The notes under the pieces were generated by a model, which saw nothing but the letters and a program-made list of their open reading frames with translations, ran no database searches and was not told where the DNA came from. A program made the position numbers and the translations under genes. Shown here one piece after another: positions 13,662 through 18,857 of a stretch of DNA of 18,857 nucleotides. Position 1 is the stretch's first letter. Each line of letters begins with the position of its first letter. The stretch is from Nitrospiraceae bacterium UBA6905. Lineage in GTDB: Bacteria; Nitrospirota; Thermodesulfovibrionia; Thermodesulfovibrionales; UBA6898. The stretch is taken from contig DKBH01000048.1 in the NCBI GenBank assembly GCA_002451165.1, forward strand, positions 1 to 18,857, read 5' to 3'.

Positions 13662-15478
13662 GCGGTGCGCTCCCGATCATCCTGCTTTTTATTCACTGCT
13701 GTTATAACCTCCTCTGCCATCTTCTTGGTAAATCCTCTTACTGCCGAGAGTTCTTCTATCGAAGCTGCTTTTATTGCCTCTATACTACCAAAACGCTCGA
13801 GCAATGCAAATCTTCTTTTCCTGCCGAGACCGTAGATACTGCCGAGCGCCGAATCAAAGGCCTTTTTCGCCCTCAGGGTACGGTGATACCGGATGGCAAA
13901 ACGGTGTACCTCGTCGCGGATCTTCCTGAGGAGCAGAGATGATGTCCTGCCGTCATCGAGCATTATCGGCTCGGCGCGTCCCTCCCGAAAGACCCTGTCA
14001 GGGTCCTTCGCAAGACCGATCGCCGTGATATCTGCCATATGCTGCTCCCTCAGGACCTTCTGCACCGTCTCCAGATGCTCCCTACCTCCGTCGATAATGA
14101 TGAGGTCCGGCAGCGAGACTTTATCCTCACCCTGTTCCCTGCTCCTGATACTCTCTATGGTCCTTCTAACCATTTCCTGCATCATAGCGTAATCATCAGG
14201 GCCCTTGATCGCATCCATCCTGATATGGCGATACCGGGATTTATTGAACGAACCTCGTTCCCAGCAGACAAAGGCACCGACAGCCGCCGTCCCCGCAATA
14301 TTCGATATATCGAATGCTCCTATGCTCTCCGGAGCCCTGCTCATACCGAGCAGGCTTGCGATCTCTTCTGACACGTTCGGGAGGGCAGCTACCTGTGTGC
14401 TTCTCAAGACCACCTCGGCATTCTCCACTGCCATATTCACCAGATTTTTCTTGATACCGCGCACGGGTTTGCTGATCCTGACGTTCGCACCCCGCTTTCC
14501 GCTCAGCCACGCTGATAGTACCGCTGCATCCTCCGGCAGCGACGAGCAATAGATCGCCGGAGCAGCAAGTATCTCCTGTGCATAGAACTGCTCCATAAAA
14601 TTCCGGAACAGATATGCATCTGTCTCACCGGCCGTCTTCTCAAAAACAAAATCCCGTGCCCCTATCACCGTCCCGTTCCTGATGAACAGAAGCTTGAAGA
14701 CCGCGGCGTCATCCTGCCGGAACAACCCTATGATGTCGGCATCCCCCAGCTCCGGCGAAACCATCTTCTGGGACGCTGACACGGCATGCAGGGCGCGAAT
14801 TCTGTCCCGGACAAGCGCAGCCTCTTCGTAGCGCAGGTCGTTGGAAAGATCCGTCATCTTTTTTTCGAGCGAAGCGATCAGTTTCCTGTTTTTCCCCTCA
14901 AGAAGCAGTTCCACTTCCCGTATCATCTGAAGATATGCTCTACGGTCCACTTCCCCCGAGCAGGGGCCGATGCACTTCTTGATCTGGAACTGCATGCACG
15001 GCCGCATCCGTTTCTCCAGGGAATAGCGGCAACTCGGGACTCGGTAATGGTTTCTGATCAAGGCCAGGATTTCCCACATTGCCCCTGCAGGGACATAGGG
15101 GCCGAAATACCGTGCTCCGTCCTTCTGTATTCTCCGTACGACCTCAAGGCGGGGCCAGCGCTCGTTGATGGTGAGTTTTAGATAGGGATAGCTCTTGTCG
15201 TCCCGGAGCAGGATATTAAAGCGGGGCTTATACTGCTTTATGAGGCTTGCCTCGAGAATGAGCGCTTCGAGCTCATTGCCGGTCACCGTAAACTCAAAAT
15301 CCGTAACGCTCGCCATCATGGCGGCCTTGCGCTCATCGATTCCCGATGACCGCTGAAAATAACTTCGGATGCGGTTCTTCAGCAGTTTTGCCTTACCCAC
15401 ATAAAGGATGGCCCCCCGGTCGTTCTTAAACAGATAAACGCCGGGCTTCGCAGGAACAGTGGTAAGCTTTTTCAGCAT
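13658..15478 (-). CDS. uvrC: excinuclease ABC subunit C
   Basis: Incises damaged DNA on both sides of a lesion together with UvrA and UvrB. The 606 residues include an N-terminal GIY-YIG nuclease (GVYLF... ILYVGKA near 13-30, catalytic 3' incision) and a cysteine-bearing segment CMQFQIKKCIGPCSG (about 158-174). A UVR motif with NDLRYEEAALVRDRI (about 213-228) binds UvrB. The RNase H-like 5' nuclease region includes AFDISN and LIIIDGG, and tandem helix-hairpin-helix motifs close the protein (IYGLGRKRRFALLERFG and SAVRGFTKKMAEEV). Length is normal. ATG 15478 has an in-frame TGA two codons before it, fixing the start, yet no Shine-Dalgarno is visible. It is the first gene of a probable unit uvrC, pfkB, leader ORF, APH kinase. 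Confidence 0.96.
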   Translation of the reverse strand: MLKKLTTVPAKPGVYLFKNDRGAILYVGKAKLLKNRIRSYFQRSSGIDERKAAMMASVTDFEFTVTGNELEALILEASLIKQYKPRFNILLRDDKSYPYLKLTINERWPRLEVVRRIQKDGARYFGPYVPAGAMWEILALIRNHYRVPSCRYSLEKRMRPCMQFQIKKCIGPCSGEVDRRAYLQMIREVELLLEGKNRKLIASLEKKMTDLSNDLRYEEAALVRDRIRALHAVSASQKMVSPELGDADIIGLFRQDDAAVFKLLFIRNGTVIGARDFVFEKTAGETDAYLFRNFMEQFYAQEILAAPAIYCSSLPEDAAVLSAWLSGKRGANVRISKPVRGIKKNLVNMAVENAEVVLRSTQVAALPNVSEEIASLLGMSRAPESIGAFDISNIAGTAAVGAFVCWERGSFNKSRYRHIRMDAIKGPDDYAMMQEMVRRTIESIRSREQGEDKVSLPDLIIIDGGREHLETVQKVLREQHMADITAIGLAKDPDRVFREGRAEPIMLDDGRTSSLLLRKIRDEVHRFAIRYHRTLRAKKAFDSALGSIYGLGRKRRFALLERFGSIEAIKAASIEELSAVRGFTKKMAEEVITAVNKKQDDRERTA

Positions 15479-15512
15479 GGATCAAAGGGGGAAAAACCTG
15501 ACCGCAGGGCAG

Positions 15513-15545
15513 CGGGGAGAGCGGTCATCAGCGACGCCCTCCCCG
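15513..15545 (-). terminator. GC-rich hairpin between the TPR gene and uvrC
   Basis: CGGGGAG at 15513-15519 pairs perfectly with CTCCCCG at 15539-15545. After one mismatch, GCG/CGC (15521-15523 with 15535-15537) extends the stem, leaving an 11-base loop. On the minus strand a run of five T follows only about 14 bases later, so this is at best an imperfect terminator of the TPR gene; it could also be an attenuator or processing site ahead of uvrC. Confidence 0.4.
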
Positions 15546-15586
15546 TGGCACCCTCATCATGGCTGCATGCTTTCGCCGGTTTATGC

Positions 15587-16138
15587 TTATTTGGCGGCAG
15601 CTTTCAGTTTCTGGATCTCGGCTTTTACCGCATCGGCATCCTGCGCGTTCGGCGCGAGTTCAAGGACCTTTTCAAATTCCTTCACAGCCTGTTTGCTGTC
15701 GCGAAGGTCATAGGCCAGTACCACCGCCATATTCTTATGCGCGTTGATATGCGCCGGATCGATCTCGATAGCCTTCTTATATTCCCTAATCGCGATATCG
15801 GGTTTGTTCACATTCCGGTAGCAGGTTCCCATATCGACCCTCACGTTCACATTCTTGGGGTCGAGCTCGAGTGCCTTGGTGTAGGCGTCAATCGCCTCCT
15901 GGTAGCGATGGGTGTCCATCATGACGTTCCCGAGGTTTATCCATGCATTCAGATTCTTCGGGTCCTTCTTCACCTCTTCCTGTAGGAGCTTTGTCGTATC
16001 AACGCCCTGACCCGTCGCGCCGAGCCCCCCCGGCGGAACCTGGCCCAGAGGAGGCTGGAACTGCTGCGGCTCTTCCTTTTTCTGGCAGCCAAAGGCGATA
16101 AATGCCGAAACCATAACCATCAAAATGATCTTTTGCAT
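15587..16138 (-). CDS. TPR-repeat protein, probable lipoprotein
   Basis: 183 residues from ATG 16138. The N-terminus MQKIILMVMVSAFIAFGCQKKEE is a lipoprotein-type signal: hydrophobic core, small residue before Cys18, then charged residues; the lipobox (AFGC) is slightly atypical. A Pro/Gly/Gln-rich linker (about 24-48) leads to at least three tetratricopeptide repeats (about 60-160: AWINLGNVMMDTHRYQEAI, VDMGTCYRNVNKPDIAI, AHKNMAVVLAY) and a basic, alanine-rich C-terminus. TPRs mediate protein contacts, so an envelope scaffold role is likely but unspecified. AGGAGAGG lies directly upstream of ATG 16138, which decides the start over an in-frame ATG at 16153 that sits ahead of this ribosome site. 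A promoter match lies about 40 bases upstream. Confidence 0.88.
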   Translation of the reverse strand: MQKIILMVMVSAFIAFGCQKKEEPQQFQPPLGQVPPGGLGATGQGVDTTKLLQEEVKKDPKNLNAWINLGNVMMDTHRYQEAIDAYTKALELDPKNVNVRVDMGTCYRNVNKPDIAIREYKKAIEIDPAHINAHKNMAVVLAYDLRDSKQAVKEFEKVLELAPNAQDADAVKAEIQKLKAAAK

Positions 16139-16152
16139 AACCTCTCCTTGCA

Positions 16153-16344
16153 TTATGTTTCTGTAATACGTATTTCGTATTCTACCAAAATGTCATGCCT
16201 GTGAAAAGCTGAGGGCCTTACCAGTTCGTCACGGATTGCCCATCTTATGGCACTTTCAGAATCTCTTCTTCCGCAGCGTTCTACACGTGTCAGCCGCCGG
16301 ATTCCCCTCTCCGGCGCATCCCGCCGGACACCATCATACGTCAC
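16153..16344 (-). CDS. doubtful 63-codon ORF between the receptor and TPR genes
   Basis: A GTG-initiated frame that overlaps the receptor gene's stop by 11 bases and ends in a TAATG junction with an ATG at 16153. GGAAGAG lies seven bases before the GTG. The product is very arginine-rich (about 14 of 63), has no recognisable domain, and contains the TPR promoter candidate in its 3' half, so it is more likely non-coding. Otherwise this 180-base stretch shows no RNA gene. Confidence 0.22.
   Translation of the reverse strand: MTYDGVRRDAPERGIRRLTRVERCGRRDSESAIRWAIRDELVRPSAFHRHDILVEYEIRITET
16179..16207 (-). promoter_or_regulatory. probable promoter of the TPR gene
   Basis: On the minus strand, TTTTCA (bases 16207-16202) and TAGAAT (16184-16179) are separated by 17 bases, four-of-six and five-of-six matches to sigma70 boxes. 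Transcription would begin near 16172, about 34 bases before ATG 16138. Confidence 0.45.
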
Positions 16345-17206
16345 GGTCCAACTCTTCCATCAACTTCTTGTAACAATCCGGACAGTAGCTGTGAGTAAAC
16401 TCGGCCTCAGAATGTTCCTGGAGATACGACTCTATCTGGTTCCAGTATCCCTTATCATCACGGATCTTTTTACAAGCGGCACAGATCGGCAATAATCCCC
16501 TCAGGGTCTTGATATCCTGCAGTGCACTTTGCAGTTCGGCGATGAGCCGTTCCTTTTCATTCTCCGCTCTTTTGCGCCGCTCCAGATATTCATCAGCCCG
16601 GTAGATGCTGACAATGGCAACAGCGACCAACACAAAGGCCAGGATAAAGATGAGGGCGCTGGAACGATTCATCAGGGCGTGGAGTTTTGCATTTTCTGTC
16701 GAAATATTATAGTACACCTCGAAAATACCGATCACCCTGTCATTCTTTAAAATGGGGACATAGGTCTCTACAACATCAGCCGGCATGACCTGCTTTTCAA
16801 GAGATTGCTCACCTTTTCCTATTTCCTGCATGCGGGCTTTCGATTGTGCAACAATCTCCTGAAAATATTCCTCCTGGTTCTTCGTACCAATCTCATCAGC
16901 ACGGGAAGAATAGAGAATCTCGCCTGTGGGCAGGAATATTTTCAGCTTAATCACATGCCGGTCCTTTTCGATCTCCTTTACTTGCCGAATAAATAGATCA
17001 CTAATGGCCTTCTTCGTTAACGCGCTCTCTTCAGGAATGAGCAGCAGGGAGAGGTACTTGGCAATGCGGCTGACCTCGCCATAAACATTTTCCTTCAACA
17101 GTACGGTGAACGCGGGATGCTGGTACATATAGGCATACAGGGGAAAAGCAATAATAATCGCTATCGACATGAGGAGAATGCTCCTGAGAAGGTTCGATTT
17201 CGGCAT
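16334..17206 (-). CDS. membrane receptor-like protein with extracytoplasmic sensor domain and CxxC...CxxC tail
   Basis: 290 residues from ATG 17206. Membrane helix 1 is at about 7-28, followed by an extracytoplasmic domain of about 150 residues that looks like a single Cache/PAS-type sensor (KIFLPTGEILYSS and VETYVPILKNDRVIGIFEVYY are typical strands). Helix 2 is at about 183-203, a coiled coil at about 205-236, and then a short C-terminal module LPICAACKKIRDDKGYW...HSYCPDC with Cys242, Cys245, Cys275 and Cys278. I recall the same CKKIRDD-GYW-HS-CPDC module at the end of many bacterial PAS or receiver proteins; its function is unknown to me, and a zinc-ribbon-like site is plausible. No kinase, GGDEF or methyl-accepting domain is present. 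An in-frame TTG at 17245 would add 13 residues; neither start has a good ribosome site. Confidence 0.8.
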   Translation of the reverse strand: MPKSNLLRSILLMSIAIIIAFPLYAYMYQHPAFTVLLKENVYGEVSRIAKYLSLLLIPEESALTKKAISDLFIRQVKEIEKDRHVIKLKIFLPTGEILYSSRADEIGTKNQEEYFQEIVAQSKARMQEIGKGEQSLEKQVMPADVVETYVPILKNDRVIGIFEVYYNISTENAKLHALMNRSSALIFILAFVLVAVAIVSIYRADEYLERRKRAENEKERLIAELQSALQDIKTLRGLLPICAACKKIRDDKGYWNQIESYLQEHSEAEFTHSYCPDCYKKLMEELDRDV

Positions 17207-17373
17207 TCTTTTAAAAAGATTATCTAACTCAGCAAAAAAAATCAACCCGGGTCCGGATCATCACGGACAGGTGCGTTATCAACAGCGCCGATCCAACCAA
17301 AGGAGGTGTAGGAGTCCACAAGAAGATAGGGTCTTTCGCTGCAGGCGTATATACTTTTCCCACATGTGCTGAT

Positions 17374-17379
17374 TATAAT
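17374..17379 (+). promoter_or_regulatory. -10 box of the mtnP-apt unit
   Basis: A perfect TATAAT at 17374-17379 lies 36 bases before the ATG at 17416. No good -35 is seen at 16-18 bases. The surrounding divergent region (17207-17415) also has an isolated AGGAGG at 17301-17306 with no start codon behind it. Confidence 0.45.
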
Positions 17380-17415
17380 TTCCTTGCGAAGAACGCGATT
17401 CGTGGAGGAGGTTCT

Positions 17416-18180
17416 ATGGCGGGGATAAAGATCGGCATAATCGGCGGATCGGGCATGGATGATCCGAAGCTGTTGAAGAATAAGAAGGAGAAGAAGGTCA
17501 GGACACCGTATGGAAGCCCTTCGTCACCGCTGACAACAGGCATAATCGGCGCGTTCGATGTCATCGTCTTGGCTCGCCATGGCAGGGACCATTCGGTATA
17601 TCCGACCGGCGTTAATTATCGGGCAAATATCTCTGCGCTGAAGCGGGAAGGCTGCACGCATCTACTGGCGACTACTGCCGTCGGCTCACTGAGAGAAAAG
17701 ATTCGTCCGGGCGACCTTGTCTTTGCCGACCAGTTCATTGATTTCACCAAACAGCGGAATCTGACTTTTTTCACTAAAAAGGAGGTTGTTCACACGCCCA
17801 TGGCAGAGCCGTTCTGCAGCGATCTGCGGAAACTCCTTGTCAAATCCGCCCGGGAATTAAAGCTCCGCCACCACGGCCGCGGGACAGTCGTGACAATCGA
17901 GGGACCCCGGTTTTCGACCAGGGCCGAATCCCATATGTTCAGACTGCTGGGTGCCGACGTGATCAACATGTCGACCGTCCCTGAGGTTATCCTTGCGCGG
18001 GAGCTCGGTATCTGCTACCAGACGATCGCCATGTCCACGGATTATGACTGCTGGAAAGATGACGAAGAGACGGTGACGTGGGAGATGATCCTGGCTACCA
18101 TGCAGAAGAACGCCGAGAACGTCAAGAAGCTGCTACTGAAAACAATAGAAAAGATGAAGACCGTGCACAGCCGGTGCTGA
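17416..18180 (+). CDS. mtnP: S-methyl-5'-thioadenosine phosphorylase
   Basis: Splits methylthioadenosine with phosphate into adenine and methylthioribose-1-phosphate, clearing a by-product of polyamine and other SAM-dependent pathways. The 254 residues begin with IGIIGGSGMDD (phosphate-binding GGSG at 10-13). RHGRDHSVYP follows (54-63), then TTAVGSL (86-92), IEGPRFSTRAE, INMSTVPEVILARE (substrate-binding Met) and STDYDCW. The aspartates in DYDCW mark preference for 6-amino purines and separate MTAP from ordinary purine nucleoside phosphorylases. GGAGGAGG at 17404-17411 is a strong ribosome site for ATG 17416. The apt gene follows after 13 bases and would use the adenine released, so the pair makes a short salvage route. 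Confidence 0.94.
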   Translation: MAGIKIGIIGGSGMDDPKLLKNKKEKKVRTPYGSPSSPLTTGIIGAFDVIVLARHGRDHSVYPTGVNYRANISALKREGCTHLLATTAVGSLREKIRPGDLVFADQFIDFTKQRNLTFFTKKEVVHTPMAEPFCSDLRKLLVKSARELKLRHHGRGTVVTIEGPRFSTRAESHMFRLLGADVINMSTVPEVILARELGICYQTIAMSTDYDCWKDDEETVTWEMILATMQKNAENVKKLLLKTIEKMKTVHSRC

Positions 18181-18193
18181 CAAAGGAGGGACT

Positions 18194-18727
18194 ATGACGA
18201 TCAAATCACGGATACGGACCATACCGGACCATCCCAAAAAAGGGATCATGTTCAGGGACATCACGACCCTCATCAAGGACCCGGTTGGTTTCCGTCTGGT
18301 GATCGACAACTTTACACAGCGCTATGTCACTGGCGAGGTCGCCTTCGACACCATCGTGGGCATCGAGTCCCGGGGCTTCATCATCGGCGGTGCGCTCTCT
18401 TACACACTCGGCAAGGGCTTTGTGCCGGTGCGAAAAGCCGGCAAGCTTCCCGGTGAGAAGATCAGCCACGAATACGAGCTGGAATACGGTACCGACAAGA
18501 TAGAGGTGCACAAGGACGCCATCAGCAAGGGCATGCGCGTCCTGGTAGTCGACGACCTGCTCGCCACCGGAGGGACAGCGCTCGCTGCTGCCGCGCTTAT
18601 CGAGAAACTCGGAGGGATCGTTGCCGAGATGGCCTTCATCGTGAACCTCCCCGATGTCGGCGGCGCGAAAAAGCTCGTCAAAAAGGGGTATAAGATATAT
18701 TACCAGACCGAGTTCGAAGGAGATTAG
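18194..18727 (+). CDS. apt: adenine phosphoribosyltransferase
   Basis: Converts adenine and PRPP to AMP in the cytoplasm. The 177 residues are standard for Apt: IRTIPDHPKKGIMFRDITTL at the N-terminus (family hallmark), the GIESRGFIIGGALSYTLG segment (57-74), the VPVRKAGKLPGE loop (78-88), and the PRPP-binding motif VLVVDDLLATGGTA (116-129). AAAGGAGGG at 18182-18190 precedes ATG 18194. The gene is downstream of mtnP with a 13-base gap, clearly one transcript. The 130 bases after its TAG (18728-18857) show no ORF, RNA gene or clear terminator. Confidence 0.96.
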   Translation: MTIKSRIRTIPDHPKKGIMFRDITTLIKDPVGFRLVIDNFTQRYVTGEVAFDTIVGIESRGFIIGGALSYTLGKGFVPVRKAGKLPGEKISHEYELEYGTDKIEVHKDAISKGMRVLVVDDLLATGGTALAAAALIEKLGGIVAEMAFIVNLPDVGGAKKLVKKGYKIYYQTEFEGD

Positions 18728-18857
18728 GCGGGCGCTTGTATTCCCTTTGCAGATTTTATATCAGGCTTATCTACGTTATTGCTATCGAGCTTAAAGAGAA
18801 GTGCGTATTTCTCAATGGGCTATCATGTAGTCATCGGTAGTGTCAAGAATCTTTCGC

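Noticed and set aside
18780..18857. TTGACA on the minus strand near 18845-18840 as a promoter
   Set aside because: The -35 is perfect, but no acceptable -10 lies 16-18 bases away and no gene follows in that direction before apt, which is on the other strand.
1..18857. tRNA, rRNA, CRISPR array, insertion sequence or prophage genes
   Set aside because: No cloverleaf-like sequence, regularly spaced repeat, transposase or integrase motif was seen on either strand by eye.

Overview
The window is a dense bacterial chromosomal segment of moderate-to-high GC. Genes abut or overlap, mostly through ATGA or TGATG junctions. The FtsEX, degenerate-EnvC and CtpA set together with a likely lipoprotein suggests a diderm bacterium. 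Gene content and order resemble the Nitrospirota or the deltaproteobacterial (Desulfobacterota) lineages, but that placement is an inference, not proven. One gene, selD, carries an in-frame UGA at its catalytic position, so the host must use selenocysteine; selA, selB and tRNA-Sec must lie elsewhere.

Layout. Positions 1-922 (minus) hold a ROK-family sugar kinase cut by the window edge. Positions 1039-6063 (plus) hold a selenium/sulfur-flavoured cluster. In order it contains two small ArsR-type repressors, a possible small ORF, a NifS/IscS-like cysteine desulfurase, another small unknown ORF, a membrane di-iron hydroxylase, a selenocysteine-containing selenophosphate synthetase, and a TSUP (TauE/SafE-like) permease. 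Positions 6191-10649 (plus) hold a cell-division and envelope operon: a conserved-looking unknown protein, ftsE, ftsX, an EnvC-like amidase activator and a CtpA-type carboxy-terminal protease. Positions 10739-11419 (plus) encode a DEDDy 3'-5' exonuclease.

Positions 11531-17206 are on the minus strand. Read in transcription order, they encode a membrane receptor-like protein with a CxxC...CxxC tail, a TPR protein, UvrC, a PfkB kinase resembling adenosine kinases, a possible 25-codon leader ORF, and an APH-fold kinase. Positions 17416-18727 (plus) hold methylthioadenosine phosphorylase and adenine phosphoribosyltransferase, an adenine salvage pair. The last 130 bases show no gene.

How the genes work together. 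The desulfurase could mobilise S or Se from cysteine or selenocysteine, SelD would turn selenide into selenophosphate, and the permease may move a sulfur or selenium oxyanion. The two ArsR proteins are placed to control this and carry cysteines that could sense metalloids or reactive sulfur/selenium. In the division operon FtsEX would gate the EnvC-like protein at the septum. MTAP releases adenine, Apt recovers it as AMP, and the PfkB kinase may recover adenosine. The most notable part of the window is the ArsR-desulfurase-SelD(Sec)-TSUP cluster with its two tightly coupled small ORFs.
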